Origin: Vibrio rotiferianus CAIM 577 = LMG 21460 | GTDB lineage: Bacteria; Pseudomonadota; Gammaproteobacteria; Enterobacterales; Vibrionaceae | Reading direction: 5' to 3' | Assembly: GCF_002741985.1 (NCBI RefSeq) | Contig: NZ_APHW01000001.1 | Span: 62,001 to 126,000, forward strand | DNA: 64,000 bases | Part shown: one piece after another, positions 38,277 through 48,300 of the stretch | Layout: each line of letters starts with the position of its first letter | Position numbering within the stretch: the first letter of the stretch is position 1 | The notes under the pieces: model-generated | What the model saw: the letters and a program-made list of their open reading frames with translations, nothing else | Database searches by the model: none | What the model was told of the DNA's origin: nothing | Position numbers and translations under genes: made by a program

Positions 38277-39104
38277 TCAATCCTTGCGCTGTAGAATCTC
38301 GTCCCAAGGTAAATCCGCGTCACCCAGTACGATGAAGTTTGGATTCTCCAACGTCTCGCGCTCATTGTAAGACAGCGGCTCAAGTTGTGTGCTGAGAATA
38401 CGTCCGCCCGCTTCTTCCACAATGCACTGCGTAGCAGCAGTATCCCACTCGCCAGTTGGACCTAGACGTAAGTAACAGTCCACAGCGCCTTCAGCAACAA
38501 GACACGCTTTAAGCGCGGCAGAACCGAGTGGGATCAAGTCATAGTTCCAAGCGCTGCTCATGCGACCAGTAATACGGTTGATATCTTGACGACGACTGAT
38601 GGCGATAGCGATGTTTTGCCCCGGGCTTTCGTGCTTGTGAGTCTGAATCTTCACGCTTTCAGACATGTCAGGAGTTTTCCATGCTCCCTTGCCGCTGTAG
38701 GCATAGTAAGTGACACCAGAAACAGGACCATAAACCACACCCATGGTTGGTTTGTTGTTGTCGATCAGTGCAATGATGGTCGCAAAGTCGCCACTGCGAG
38801 CGATGAACTCTTGCGTGCCATCAAGTGGATCGACGAGCCAGTATCGATCCCATTTCGCTCGCTGTTCTAAACTGATATCTGCCGCTTCTTCTGAAAGTAC
38901 CGGGATATCGGGTGTTAGCTCACTCAATTGCTTCGTAATCAGTTTATGAGCAGCAATGTCGGCACTAGTGACTGGGGTTTCGTCGCTTTTGGTATACGCT
39001 TCATATTGCTTGTTTTCGTAGATATCGAGAATCAGTTGACCCGCACTGCGAGCGATCTCGATAACTTGTGGAAGTAAATGTGATAGATCTTTTGTCATTG
39101 GCAT
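38277..39104 (-). CDS. cysQ: 3'(2'),5'-bisphosphate nucleotidase CysQ
   Basis: Removes the 3' phosphate of PAP (and PAPS), a by-product of sulfate assimilation and of acyl-carrier-protein charging. The inositol monophosphatase fold shows the metal motifs EEAA, DPLDGTQEF and the C-terminal GEWDTAA. 275 aa. It lies 43 bp after nudE in the same direction, so the pair may be co-transcribed; nudE-cysQ linkage is common in vibrios. Confidence 0.96.
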   Translation of the reverse strand: MPMTKDLSHLLPQVIEIARSAGQLILDIYENKQYEAYTKSDETPVTSADIAAHKLITKQLSELTPDIPVLSEEAADISLEQRAKWDRYWLVDPLDGTQEFIARSGDFATIIALIDNNKPTMGVVYGPVSGVTYYAYSGKGAWKTPDMSESVKIQTHKHESPGQNIAIAISRRQDINRITGRMSSAWNYDLIPLGSAALKACLVAEGAVDCYLRLGPTGEWDTAATQCIVEEAGGRILSTQLEPLSYNERETLENPNFIVLGDADLPWDEILQRKD

Positions 39105-39147
39105 AAGTAATAGTCCTTTCTCACAATTATTGCGCGGCTGGTTGGCC

Positions 39148-39717
39148 TTATTGATTTTGGTTGTGAGTGGTGTTTGGTAAGTGCTTTAGTGCCAACATCA
39201 GTGCAGTGATACTACGTGCCTCACAAAAGTCGAGGTGAGTAAGTAACTCTTCTGCTTGTGCTAGCGGCCAGCGAACTACCTCTAATGGTTCTGGCTCGTC
39301 ACCTTGTTGTCTTTCAGGGTATAAACCTTGTCCCAAGAACAAAGTCATCTTGCTTGAGAAGTAAGAAGGAGCAAGGATGACTTGCTTTAATGGTGTGAGA
39401 ATGTTCGAACCAAAACCGATTTCTTCTTTGAGCTCTCGATCTGCGGCTTGGTGTGGCGTTTCTCCGGGGTCAATCAATCCTTTCGGAAAGCCCAGTTCGT
39501 AGCGTTCGGTGCCAGCTGCGAATTCTCGAACAAGGAGCAAGTCTCCTTGCTCAGTCACCGGGACAACCATCACGGCATCACGGCCACTTGGCTTCATACG
39601 CTCATAAGTGCGAAGCTCACCATTGGAGAAGCGAAGGTCGAGGGCTTCCACGGCAAACAGCTTAGATTGTGCGACCGTCTGACAAGAGAGTATCTCTGGT
39701 GGGGTCCGTTTCGACAT
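39148..39717 (-). CDS. nudE: ADP compounds hydrolase NudE
   Basis: Nudix hydrolase acting on ADP-ribose, NADH and related ADP compounds. The full Nudix box G-X5-E-X7-REXXEEXG is seen as GLIDPGE followed by RELKEEIGF (about residues 80-102). 189 aa, close to E. coli. Confidence 0.95.
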   Translation of the reverse strand: MSKRTPPEILSCQTVAQSKLFAVEALDLRFSNGELRTYERMKPSGRDAVMVVPVTEQGDLLLVREFAAGTERYELGFPKGLIDPGETPHQAADRELKEEIGFGSNILTPLKQVILAPSYFSSKMTLFLGQGLYPERQQGDEPEPLEVVRWPLAQAEELLTHLDFCEARSITALMLALKHLPNTTHNQNQ

Positions 39718-39814
39718 GCGCTGGCTCCTTTGTGTCGGTTGCTCACTGAGTCAGTGAGATTTCCTAATATATGAAAAGAACGCTTGAGTTTCTAGTTTGA
39801 TAAAACGTCAATAA

Positions 39815-39840
39815 TAAAAAAGGGAAGCAAACGCCTCCCT
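39815..39840 (-). terminator. Terminator of nfuA
   Basis: On the minus strand AGGGAGGC-GTTT-GCTTCCCT (8 bp, one wobble) is followed by TTTTTATT. Confidence 0.85.
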
Positions 39841-39868
39841 AATTTACTTTTACTTAGCTTAAATTAGC

Positions 39869-40453
39869 TCAGTAGTAAGAGTGATCACCGCGATCGTGTT
39901 CAGTCGCATCACGAACTGCTGTTAGTTCACCAACAAATTGGTTTAGCAGTTCTTTTTCGATGCCCTCTTTTAGAGTGACATCAACCATTGAACAGCCATT
40001 ACAGCCACCACCAAATGCGACGATAGCAATACCATCTTCTGTGATTTCAACTAGGTTTACGTGGCCACCGTGACCTGCTAGCTGTGGGTTCACTTGAGTT
40101 TGAATGACATACTCAACACGCTCTACAAGCGGTGCGTCGTCAGACACTTTGCGCATTTTGGCGTTAGGCGCTTTAAGGGTCAGTTGTGAACCCATCTTGT
40201 CTGTCACGAAGTCGATTTCAGCATCTTCAAGGAACGGTAAGCTTAGCTCGTCAACGAATGCAGAGAAACCGCTGTAAGGGATTTCAGTGTCAGTACCTTC
40301 AACCGCTTCAGGTGGGCAGTAAGATACGCCGCATTCAGCGTTTTGTGTTCCTGGATTAACGACGAACACTCGAATGTTAGTACCTTCAGGCTGTTGGCCC
40401 AAAAGGTTAGCGAAATGTGTTTGCGCTGTTTCTGTAATAGTAATATTTGACAC
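39869..40453 (-). CDS. nfuA: Fe-S biogenesis protein NfuA
   Basis: Carries 4Fe-4S clusters to target enzymes, mainly under oxidative stress or iron shortage. An N-terminal degenerate A-type (HesB-like) domain and a C-terminal Nfu domain with the cluster-binding CXXC ([11 protein letters not shown], near residue 154). The GTG at 40453 gives [10 protein letters not shown] and 194 aa, the family length; a longer reading back to 40675 runs into comF and is not credible. Same order as E. coli bioH-gntX-nfuA. Confidence 0.95.
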   Translation of the reverse strand: MSNITITETAQTHFANLLGQQPEGTNIRVFVVNPGTQNAECGVSYCPPEAVEGTDTEIPYSGFSAFVDELSLPFLEDAEIDFVTDKMGSQLTLKAPNAKMRKVSDDAPLVERVEYVIQTQVNPQLAGHGGHVNLVEITEDGIAIVAFGGGCNGCSMVDVTLKEGIEKELLNQFVGELTAVRDATEHDRGDHSYY

Positions 40454-40550
40454 GACGAATACCTGAGTAATTTTGTAGGCTATTGCTGCTATTTTACTCT
40501 TGTTAGCGTAACGGTCTAGTATTTTTGCTACTAAGGCATGGCAAAGCGTT

Positions 40551-41273
40551 CTAGATCGTATTTGGAACAGGAGTTCGGCAGATGCAGTAAATATCAATTC
40601 TTTCGACCCCAACTTCAAGTAGTAATTGACATAATTGTCGGACCGTACTGCCTGTGGTAACCACATCATCAACAATGGCGATGTGTTTTTGTTCTGGGAT
40701 TCGATTTAGCTTAAAGGCATGAGCGAGATTCTCTTTTCTAAGCTGTTTTCGGTAGTGTCGTTGCGAGCGGGTATAACGCACTTTGCTAAAAAGTTGAGTA
40801 TCGTGTGCTTGCGATAAGTTTTGTGCAAGGTAGCGCGTTAAGATTGCACTTTGATTGAAGCCCCTGGTGAGGTAGCGTTTCCAATGAATGGGGACGCTTG
40901 TCAATAGTGGGGCAGGGTCCGAGATTTGCTCTGCAAGTTGATGGCAAAGCCCCGACACTTGCCATAATTCACGGCGATCTTTAAACCGCTGAATTTCCCC
41001 AGCCAGTGGGAAGCTGTAATCACCTAAGGTGTAGAGTTTTTGCCAGGGTGGTGGATCCGCTAAACAAGCGCCGCAGACTAATACCTGCTCTGAATCTGTA
41101 GAGTGAAGTTGGAGTCCGCAGCGCAAACACCTTGGCTGAGGTTGTAGTAGTTCAGTACAGCTGGAACACCAACGCAGAATGGAAGGTTGCCCACTTTCGA
41201 GCGGGAACTGGCAAAGTGCACATTGGCTACCGAGAAGGCGAAACATGATGTTTTGCCAGTGATGAGATAACAT
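40551..41273 (-). CDS. ComF/GntX-family phosphoribosyltransferase-like protein
   Basis: Homologue of E. coli GntX (YhgH) and of the competence protein ComF. The N-terminal part has two to three zinc CXXC pairs (CALC at about 18, CSSC, CLRC and CGAC). The C-terminal type I phosphoribosyltransferase fold has the PRPP loop [10 protein letters not shown] near residue 200. In vibrios ComF-type proteins take part in natural transformation, which fits if this is the only copy. Divergent from bioH with 79 bp between them. Confidence 0.9.
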   Translation of the reverse strand: MLSHHWQNIMFRLLGSQCALCQFPLESGQPSILRWCSSCTELLQPQPRCLRCGLQLHSTDSEQVLVCGACLADPPPWQKLYTLGDYSFPLAGEIQRFKDRRELWQVSGLCHQLAEQISDPAPLLTSVPIHWKRYLTRGFNQSAILTRYLAQNLSQAHDTQLFSKVRYTRSQRHYRKQLRKENLAHAFKLNRIPEQKHIAIVDDVVTTGSTVRQLCQLLLEVGVERIDIYCICRTPVPNTI

Positions 41274-41352
41274 ACAGTTTCCTTTAGTGAGAAAACTAGC
41301 TTATCAGCATTGAAATGGTTATCCGTTCAAATTAGTAGGAGAGGTTGAGAGC

Positions 41353-42123
41353 ATGAGCACGAAATTGCACTGGCAGTCGTTTGGCCAAGGGCCGGATTTA
41401 GTATTGCTTCATGGCTGGGGCATGAATGGCGCGGTTTGGCAGCAAACGGTAGAAGCGCTTCAGTCTCAGTTTACATTGCATGTTGTGGACTTACCCGGCT
41501 ATGGACATAGTGCAAGCAGTCATGCGCAAGATCTCGCTGAGATAGCAGAAATGGTACTTCAAGGCGCACCAGAAAAGGCGGTGTGGCTCGGATGGTCATT
41601 AGGTGGATTAGTGGCTACGCATGTGGCATTGAATGCGCCAGACAGAGTGAATAAGTTAATTACGGTAGCAAGCTCGCCTAAGTTCGCGGCACAACGTCCA
41701 TGGCGTGGCATTCAACCTAATGTGCTGAGTGCGTTTACTGAACAGTTAATGGAAGACTTCTCACAAACGATTGAGCGTTTTATGGCGTTACAGGCGATGG
41801 GTAGCCCTTCTGCTCGTCAAGATGTTAGGCAACTTAAACAAGCCGTGCTGTCTCGACCTCAACCAAATCCAGACTCTTTGCTGGTAGGCTTAAATATTTT
41901 GGCGGATGTCGATTTGCGCGATCAGCTTGCGCAATTAGCAATGCCTGTATTGCGTTTGTACGGTCGTTTAGATGGGTTGGTTCCGATCAAAGTAGCGCAC
42001 GATCTACAAGAGGTTATGCCGGACTCGAAGCAATATATTTTTGCTCAATCATCTCATGCTCCCTTTATGACGGAATCGAAGTCTTTTTGCGATCAGCTTA
42101 TTGAATTTGTCACTGAACGATAA
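41353..42123 (+). CDS. bioH: Pimeloyl-ACP methyl ester carboxylesterase BioH
   Basis: Removes the methyl group that disguises pimeloyl-ACP in biotin synthesis. An alpha/beta hydrolase with oxyanion loop LHGWGMNG, nucleophile elbow GWSLGG (Ser near 82), Asp in GRLDGLVP and catalytic His in SSHAPF near residue 235. 256 aa. It faces gntX/comF, as in E. coli. Confidence 0.96.
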   Translation: MSTKLHWQSFGQGPDLVLLHGWGMNGAVWQQTVEALQSQFTLHVVDLPGYGHSASSHAQDLAEIAEMVLQGAPEKAVWLGWSLGGLVATHVALNAPDRVNKLITVASSPKFAAQRPWRGIQPNVLSAFTEQLMEDFSQTIERFMALQAMGSPSARQDVRQLKQAVLSRPQPNPDSLLVGLNILADVDLRDQLAQLAMPVLRLYGRLDGLVPIKVAHDLQEVMPDSKQYIFAQSSHAPFMTESKSFCDQLIEFVTER

Positions 42124-42250
42124 TTGGATGCAACAAGTTGCTAAAGTTGTATAAAAATTGGTCGATAAAGAAGTTGCTAAAGCGCAAGGTGTCATTTTTG
42201 TGTTTTGGCTGAATTGGCGAGTTTGGGCGATTCTTTGAGGAGGATTCGCA

Positions 42251-42715
42251 ATGATTGTGTCACCGACCACTGTGAGTGTGCCACTGATCGCCCCATCCGT
42301 GAATGTGCAGACGGAGCAGGCTGCACGAGATAATAAAGTTCGTGAACCTGTTGCACCAACGGTCGCTTTAGCGAAAACCAACGCTGAAAGAAAAGTCAAA
42401 AGTGATGATAAAAGGCGACGTCAGTCTTCTTGGGATCCTTCCGAGCATCCCGATTATGAAATGGAGACAGAGGTTGATACTCAATATCATGAGGAACCGA
42501 AAGATGCCTTAGCGCGACTTTTCGACCTTCTCGCACTGAGTACTTATAGTAACAGCCAAGGAAAGAGTTACGCGATTCGATTCCGCTTGCCTAAGCGCAT
42601 TTTGGATGCTGCGGTCAAAGAAGGATTAATGGAAAAACGCAGGAAGGTGATCAAGTTTCATTATGGTCATTCGGTTGCGCCCCATACACCGTCAGAAGTG
42701 ATAGCAGTATTATGA
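42251..42715 (+). CDS. Conserved hypothetical protein of 154 aa
   Basis: I do not recognise a family. Residues 1-75 look disordered (V, P, A and K rich, with the charged stretch KSDDKRRRQSS), residues 75-95 are acidic, and only residues 95-150 look folded (LARLFDLLALSTYSNSQGK, then a beta/alpha piece rich in basic residues). No signal peptide or membrane helix. GAGGAGG lies 8 bases before the ATG, so it is well set for translation. The gene is convergent with tex across a two-way terminator. The basic end could bind nucleic acid, but nothing proves it. Confidence 0.7.
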   Translation: MIVSPTTVSVPLIAPSVNVQTEQAARDNKVREPVAPTVALAKTNAERKVKSDDKRRRQSSWDPSEHPDYEMETEVDTQYHEEPKDALARLFDLLALSTYSNSQGKSYAIRFRLPKRILDAAVKEGLMEKRRKVIKFHYGHSVAPHTPSEVIAVL

Positions 42716-42740
42716 CGACTCAATATCCTATTCAAACAAA

Positions 42741-42780
42741 AACGCTCCAAGCAGGCTGACTGATTGGAGCGTTTTCTTTT
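42741..42780. terminator. Bidirectional terminator before tex
   Basis: AACGCTCCAA (42741-42750) pairs perfectly with TTGGAGCGTT (42764-42773), flanked by a T-run on the right and AAACAAA on the left. Confidence 0.85.
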
Positions 42781-42820
42781 TCGCTGTGAGAGTTCGTTAG
42801 CGGTGGAGGCCTAGGCGAGA

Positions 42821-45139
42821 TTACTTTTTCGCTTTAGCAAACGCGGCTGCAAATGCACCACCCATTGCGTTGTTTGAGGCTGCATCATCACGGCGAGGCT
42901 GGCGACGTTGTGGCTGGTCATTACGACGCGGCGCAGCGGAACGTTGGCTGCGATTGTCTTGGCCAGGTTCATCGTTCAAACGCATGGATAGAGCGATACG
43001 CTTGCGTTGTACGTCGACTTCCATCACTTTCACTTTGACGATGTCGCCCGCTTTCACCACTTCACGTGGATCAGACACAAAGCGGTCTGTCAGTGCTGAG
43101 ATGTGTACGAGACCATCTTGGTGAACGCCGATATCAACGAAGGCACCAAAGTTTGCTACGTTCGATACTACGCCTTCTAGAATCATGCCCGGCTCTAAGT
43201 CAGAAACTGAGTTCACGCCTTCTGCAAACGTCGCCGTTTTGAATTCTGGACGTGGGTCACGACCCGGTTTATCTAGCTCTTTAATGATGTCGGTAATGGT
43301 TGGCACACCGAAGTTATCGTCGGTGTAATCCACCGCATGTAGACCTTTTAGGAAGCTTGAATCACCAATCAGTGCTTTGATGTCTTTGTTGTTCTTCTCC
43401 GAGATTGCTTTTACCACTGGGTACGCTTCTGGGTGAACCGCAGACGCATCAAGTGGGTTCTTACCATCCATGATTCGTAGGAAGCCCGCACACTGCTCGA
43501 ACGCCTTAGGACCCAAACGAGGTACTTTCTTCAAGGTTGTACGTGCTTCGAAACGACCGTTTTCATCACGGAAGTCGACAATATTCTGCGCGATGGTGCT
43601 CGACAAGCCCGCTACGCGCGTCAGTAGTGCCGCTGAGGCGGTGTTCACATCAACACCGACCGCGTTTACACAGTCTTCCACAATCGCATCTAGGCGTTTT
43701 GCCAGCATAGATTGGCTAACATCGTGCTGATACTGACCCACGCCGATCGACTTAGGATCAATTTTCACTAGTTCCGCTAGCGGGTCTTGTAGACGACGGG
43801 CAATCGACACCGCACCACGCAGAGACACGTCCATATTTGGGAATTCTTTTGCTGCAAGCTCAGACGCTGAGTAAACCGATGCACCCGCTTCACTCACGAT
43901 GATTTTCTGAACTTTCAAGTTGCCACGTTTGATGACGTCTGCGACAAAGCTGTCGGTTTCACGTGAAGCCGTGCCGTTACCGATCGCAATCAAATCGACG
44001 TTGTACTTGCGCACCAACTGATCAACGATTTGCGCTGACTTGTCGTATTGCTTTTGTGGTGGGTGAGGGTAGATGGTTTCGGTTGCAAGCACTTTACCAG
44101 TCGGATCGACAATAGCGATCTTCGAGCCTGTGCGCAGACCCGGATCGAGGCCAAGTGTTGCACGAGGGCCTGCCGGTGCTGCCATCAACAAGTCTTTTAA
44201 GTTAGTGGCGAATACTTCGATCGCTTCGATTTCTGCGCGCTCTTTCATTGCGCCCATTAGCTCGGTTTCCATGTGCATCGATACTTTGATACGCCATGAC
44301 CAGCTGATCACTTGCTTGCGCCATGCATCCGCCGGTGCGCTGCTGAGTGTCACGCCGTAGTGGTCAGCAATAATGGTTTCGCAGTAAGACTGACGTACGC
44401 CTTCTTCTTGCTCTGGATCGGCATTCATTGCCAATGTCAGGAAGCCTTCATTGCGACCACGCAGCATCGCCAACGCACGGTGTGATGGTACTTTGCTTAG
44501 TGGTTCGTTGTGGTTGAAGTAGTCTTTAAACTTCTCACCTTCTTGCTCTTTGCCTTCAACGACGCGAGCGCCCATTTCCGCATTGCGGTTTAGGTGGCCA
44601 CGAATTTTCTCTAGCAGGTTCGCGTCTTCAGCGATGCGTTCCATGATGATCGCGCGCGCGCCATCCAGTGCGGCTTTGGTGTCTGCCACGCCTTTGTCTG
44701 CATCAAGGTATTTGCTTGCTTCGCTTTCTGGCTCAGTTTGCGGATGATTCCAAAGCTGGTCTGCAAGTGGCTCAAGACCGGCTTCAATCGCGATCTGACC
44801 TTTGGTGCGACGCTTTGGTTTGTAAGGTAAGTACAAGTCTTCAAGACGAGTCTTGCTGTCTGCCTGAGTGATCTCTTGTTCGAGTTCTGGCGTGAGTTTG
44901 CCTTGTTCTTGGATCGATTTCAGGATGGTTTGACGGCGATCGTCCAGTTCACGAAGGTAAGACAGACGGCTGTCTAGAGTACGCAGTTGGGTATCATCAA
45001 GGCCGCCCGTCACCTCTTTACGGTAACGAGCAATAAATGGGACTGTGTTACCGTCATCGATAAGGGTTACAGCGGCATTGACTTGCTCAGGGCGAACATT
45101 CAGCTCTTGAGCAATCATGCGACAGATAGCTTGGCTCAT
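42821..45139 (-). CDS. tex: Tex-family RNA-binding transcription accessory protein
   Basis: 772-aa relative of E. coli YhgF and Pseudomonas Tex, which bind nucleic acid and contact the transcription machinery. N-terminal helical Tex domain (1-190), YqgF/RNase H-like domain (about 325-460, GLDPGLRTG), helix-hairpin-helix repeats (490-570), and a C-terminal S1 domain (about 650-720, [19 protein letters not shown]). The tail is basic and R/Q rich (residues 725-755). Confidence 0.96.
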   Translation of the reverse strand: MSQAICRMIAQELNVRPEQVNAAVTLIDDGNTVPFIARYRKEVTGGLDDTQLRTLDSRLSYLRELDDRRQTILKSIQEQGKLTPELEQEITQADSKTRLEDLYLPYKPKRRTKGQIAIEAGLEPLADQLWNHPQTEPESEASKYLDADKGVADTKAALDGARAIIMERIAEDANLLEKIRGHLNRNAEMGARVVEGKEQEGEKFKDYFNHNEPLSKVPSHRALAMLRGRNEGFLTLAMNADPEQEEGVRQSYCETIIADHYGVTLSSAPADAWRKQVISWSWRIKVSMHMETELMGAMKERAEIEAIEVFATNLKDLLMAAPAGPRATLGLDPGLRTGSKIAIVDPTGKVLATETIYPHPPQKQYDKSAQIVDQLVRKYNVDLIAIGNGTASRETDSFVADVIKRGNLKVQKIIVSEAGASVYSASELAAKEFPNMDVSLRGAVSIARRLQDPLAELVKIDPKSIGVGQYQHDVSQSMLAKRLDAIVEDCVNAVGVDVNTASAALLTRVAGLSSTIAQNIVDFRDENGRFEARTTLKKVPRLGPKAFEQCAGFLRIMDGKNPLDASAVHPEAYPVVKAISEKNNKDIKALIGDSSFLKGLHAVDYTDDNFGVPTITDIIKELDKPGRDPRPEFKTATFAEGVNSVSDLEPGMILEGVVSNVANFGAFVDIGVHQDGLVHISALTDRFVSDPREVVKAGDIVKVKVMEVDVQRKRIALSMRLNDEPGQDNRSQRSAAPRRNDQPQRRQPRRDDAASNNAMGGAFAAAFAKAKK

Positions 45140-45351
45140 CCGTGTATTCTCTTTAATTCTGTTTGGGTATTGGTTGTGTATAGAACATTGGGGTCATTCA
45201 TGGAATTTGCAATGTTTTAAACTAGTAACTCAAAAATTTACTGAGCGTCGGTGGACATTGGTCAATTTTGTGTCAAAACTGTAATTAAATTCAGAACTTA
45301 TTCAAAAATGACTGCCTATATTCTGTACCTTGGCACTTACGGAAAACAATA

Positions 45352-47232
45352 ATGAAAAAAATGTCTTTGGCTGTGGCGCTTTCAGGTGCCTTGTTAGTCG
45401 CTCCATTTTCTTGGTCGCAATCTTTATCTGCGACTACTCAATATCCAATCTATCAACTTGACGGCAAAGTGGTTCTCGGTCGTGTTGAAAGCGTTTATTA
45501 CAGCGAGATTCCAGAGCTAAGTGATGTTCCTTTCATCGGCAAGATTGATACCGGCGCCGACACGACCTCAATGCACGCAGAAAACATTCACGTCAGCAGC
45601 AGCAACCCAGAATACAAAAGCCTCAAAGATAACAAGCTGATGTGGGCAATCATTGATGATCTTGGTGGCACCAAAGCCAAGTGGGATGCTGACAGTTTTA
45701 AGCCGTACCAAGTGACCGTGAGTTTCACTATTCATCATCCGTACACAGGCAAAGAAATTAAGATAACTGATGATCTTGAACGCATCAGTGCGATCCGCAG
45801 CCGTACCAGCGAAAAACCAATTCTCCGCCCGACGGTGAAAATGCCGATGACCATTGCAGGACACACTGTGGACACCGTGGTTAACCTGACCAAGCGCACT
45901 CAATTCTCAGCACCTATCTTGATCGGTAAGACTTACCTCGACAACAACGCGTGGGTATTTGCTGGTTACGATTACCTGCAAGAGCAACAAAAGGCGCAGA
46001 TGATCGGTAAGAAAGAAACGGTTGAAGTGGAAGGGGTGCCATACAAGGTGAGCATTTCAACTTCTAGCCGTTACACCAACGTGCATGCGCTGAATATCAA
46101 AGTGGATAAGAAGAAAAAACAAGTTTCTTTCACTTTAGAAGGTGAGAACGGCAAGCGTCATCCAATGACCCGACCATTAGTACGTATGTTGAAAACCAGC
46201 AAGAGTGAGCGTCCTTTGGTTTATCTTCCGGTGCAAGTGAGTGAAACTGAGACGCAACAATGGCTGGTTTACTTGCGTGATCGCAGCAGCTTTAGCTCGC
46301 AAATTCGTCTGGGTAAAGACGTTGCAAGCCAGCACTTCGTGATTGACACCGACAAAGAGAACTTGCTCGGTGGCGTTGAGAAGTCATTTAAGAATGCTCT
46401 GAAATCTAAGCCATTGGTTATCTCACCTGAAGAGTCAGTCAATATTGATGGTCATGTACTGCCTGCGTATCCCACCTTCGCGGTTAAAACGCCATTGTTG
46501 CGTGTGGATGGCTTTGAATTGACGGAAAAAGACAAGAAAGAAGTGGTGACCTTCTATCTGCCAAGCGCGAAAGGCAAGGAAGAGAAAATCACTAAACGCG
46601 TATTGAAGAAGCTCAAAGTGGGTGACTCGGTTCGCCCAGTCGTTGAGGGTGACTTCCTATTTGGTGATGAAGAGAAGAGCATCGAATTTGCCATTGATGT
46701 ATTGAAGAAAGACGATCAAGAACAGCCGTTCTTTGTCTTCGGCCACAACATGGCGAAAGGTGGTGTGCTGTTGAATACACGCGCTGATCACTTATTGGAT
46801 GCGCGTCCGCTGTTTAAAGCCGGTCATATTGAAGTGGCAGAAGTAGAAGGCATGTCTTTCCCGGTGAAATTGGATACGGGCGCGGATGTGAGCTCAATTA
46901 ATGCCAAGAACATCAAACAGTTCGAGAAAGATGGCAAAGACATGGTGAGCTTCACCTACGAGAACGACAGCGGCATGAAGAAAGAATTTACCAAGCCCGT
47001 TGTTGACGTGATGCGCATCAAAGCCAAGAAAGGTGAGAAAGCCAACGTACGTCCGGTGGTGGAAATGCACGTTAAGCTGGGTGAACTGGAGAAGAAGATT
47101 CGCGTTAACTTGCAAGATCGTAGCCGCTTCCATTACAGCATGATTCTGGGTAAGAACTTCTTGAAGCACGGTGCGATCGTTGCCAGCGATACCAACTACA
47201 TTGTGACCGAGAAGCCTGACTACGAAGAGTAA
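45352..47232 (+). CDS. Periplasmic protein with four retropepsin-like (DUF785) units
   Basis: Signal peptide (residues 1-22). Then four tandem units of the DUF785/retropepsin-like fold, often annotated as ATP-dependent zinc protease: about 45-205, 215-345, 350-475 and 480-626. Units 1 and 4 keep the aspartic protease motif (KIDTGADTTSMHA near 63, KLDTGADVSSINA near 505); units 2 and 3 have STSSRYTNVHA and KTPLLRVDG at that place and should be inactive. Each unit repeats an RP-V/T-V strand and a DRS/KRT-F-hydrophobic-IGK ending. Single-unit homologues work as dimers, so units 1 and 4 may pair. Substrate unknown. Confidence 0.8.
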   Translation: MKKMSLAVALSGALLVAPFSWSQSLSATTQYPIYQLDGKVVLGRVESVYYSEIPELSDVPFIGKIDTGADTTSMHAENIHVSSSNPEYKSLKDNKLMWAIIDDLGGTKAKWDADSFKPYQVTVSFTIHHPYTGKEIKITDDLERISAIRSRTSEKPILRPTVKMPMTIAGHTVDTVVNLTKRTQFSAPILIGKTYLDNNAWVFAGYDYLQEQQKAQMIGKKETVEVEGVPYKVSISTSSRYTNVHALNIKVDKKKKQVSFTLEGENGKRHPMTRPLVRMLKTSKSERPLVYLPVQVSETETQQWLVYLRDRSSFSSQIRLGKDVASQHFVIDTDKENLLGGVEKSFKNALKSKPLVISPEESVNIDGHVLPAYPTFAVKTPLLRVDGFELTEKDKKEVVTFYLPSAKGKEEKITKRVLKKLKVGDSVRPVVEGDFLFGDEEKSIEFAIDVLKKDDQEQPFFVFGHNMAKGGVLLNTRADHLLDARPLFKAGHIEVAEVEGMSFPVKLDTGADVSSINAKNIKQFEKDGKDMVSFTYENDSGMKKEFTKPVVDVMRIKAKKGEKANVRPVVEMHVKLGELEKKIRVNLQDRSRFHYSMILGKNFLKHGAIVASDTNYIVTEKPDYEE

Positions 47233-47257
47233 CCTTCAAGGTTGATATTCAAAACGC

Positions 47258-47290
47258 AAAAGCCGCACTAAAAAGTGCGGCTTTCTTTTA
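47258..47290. terminator. Bidirectional terminator between the retropepsin-like gene and greB
   Basis: AGCCGCACT (47261-47269) pairs with AGTGCGGCT (47274-47282) around AAAA, followed by TTCTTTT; the left side is A-rich, so it can act for greB too. Confidence 0.85.
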
Positions 47291-47303
47291 TCCGGTCGCA
47301 GAA

Positions 47304-47789
47304 TCAATGTTCTTCGGCTTGGTAGCGAATGCTGTTGATAAACCATTCTTTGTAGCCTTCCGGCGTTCTTACTGCGAATTCGTCATCGACTTCTTTTTTT
47401 AGTAGTGCACGAGCCATTGGGGAATCAATCGAGATATAGCCTTTCGCATCACCATAGATTTCATCAGGACCAACGATGCGGAAATTCTTCACATCGCCCG
47501 CTTCATTCTCAATTTCCACCCAAGCACCAAAGAACACTTTGCCTTCTTGCTGAGGTGAGTAATCCACCACTTTGACTTGCTCTAGGCGCTTACGTAAGTA
47601 TCTGACACGACGGTCAATTTCACGCAGGCGTTTTTTGTTGTACTGATAATCTGCGTTTTCGCTTCGGTCGCCCAAACTTGCTGCCCAAGTAACTTTTTTG
47701 GTGACTTCTGGGCGTTCTTCTCGCCATAAAAAGTCGAGTTCGGTTTTTAGGCGATTGTAGCCTTCACGGGTAATTAAATTGGTTTTCAT
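47304..47789 (-). CDS. greB: Transcript cleavage factor GreB
   Basis: Rescues backtracked RNA polymerase by stimulating cleavage of the 3' end of the nascent RNA. N-terminal coiled coil (1-75) with the acidic tip (GDRSENADYQ near 45) and C-terminal FKBP-like domain (80-158). The 161-aa length and the basic patch of the coiled coil fit GreB rather than GreA. It shares its upstream region with the inverted-repeat element and ompR. Confidence 0.95.
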   Translation of the reverse strand: MKTNLITREGYNRLKTELDFLWREERPEVTKKVTWAASLGDRSENADYQYNKKRLREIDRRVRYLRKRLEQVKVVDYSPQQEGKVFFGAWVEIENEAGDVKNFRIVGPDEIYGDAKGYISIDSPMARALLKKEVDDEFAVRTPEGYKEWFINSIRYQAEEH

Positions 47790-47827
47790 TAGAAGTAAAT
47801 CAGCCGTTATTGGATTCTGTTGATCAT

Positions 47828-48125
47828 ATACCCAAGTAACCTCAAGATGCTAGGTTCAGCGAGAATGACTTGGTTTGTAGATGCGGCGGCGATTTAAAGG
47901 TCTAGTGGGCCTAAATCAAGAATCGGCAACAAAGTATACAAGCCAAGAGCCTTAGCATTTGTAAAGAGAGCCCTTCGGGAGCGTGTAATTGACCCGCTTT
48001 TTTTATTAAACCAATGGCTGTGTCAAACAACTTGGAAAGAGCTGGCTATTACGCTGCGTTGTTTTCCTTGAACTCGAATCAATGACAGCGCTCTGAATCC
48101 TGCATCTTGAAGTCACTTGGGTATA
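47828..48125. mobile_element. Vibrio inverted-repeat (MITE-like) element
   Basis: The ends are long inverted repeats: CCCAAGTAACCTCAAGATG at the left (47832-47850) and the complement of CCCAAGTGACTTCAAGATG at the right (48103-48121), with only two differences and the match reaching TATA outside. The 298 bp between hold no gene but several short hairpins. I know this end sequence as a repeat scattered between genes in Vibrio genomes; no transposase is inside, so it would be moved in trans, if at all. I see no clear target duplication. Confidence 0.7.
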
Positions 48126-48300
48126 GAAGCCTTGATTTTGTCTGACTGTAAATTGTTGTGATGAGAAGAAAAACAACGTGAAACATCGAAATAATCCATC
48201 AAAATCGTGGTTAAGATAAAAAGAGTAACAATTTGAACAAGCACGTTTGAAAAAACAGTGATACATTTTTGACTATAGATGCCTCTGAAAGGATGTTTCA

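Noticed and set aside
40454-40675. N-terminal extension of nfuA by 74 codons
   Set aside because: Overlaps comF; the GTG at 40453 gives the family N-terminus and length.
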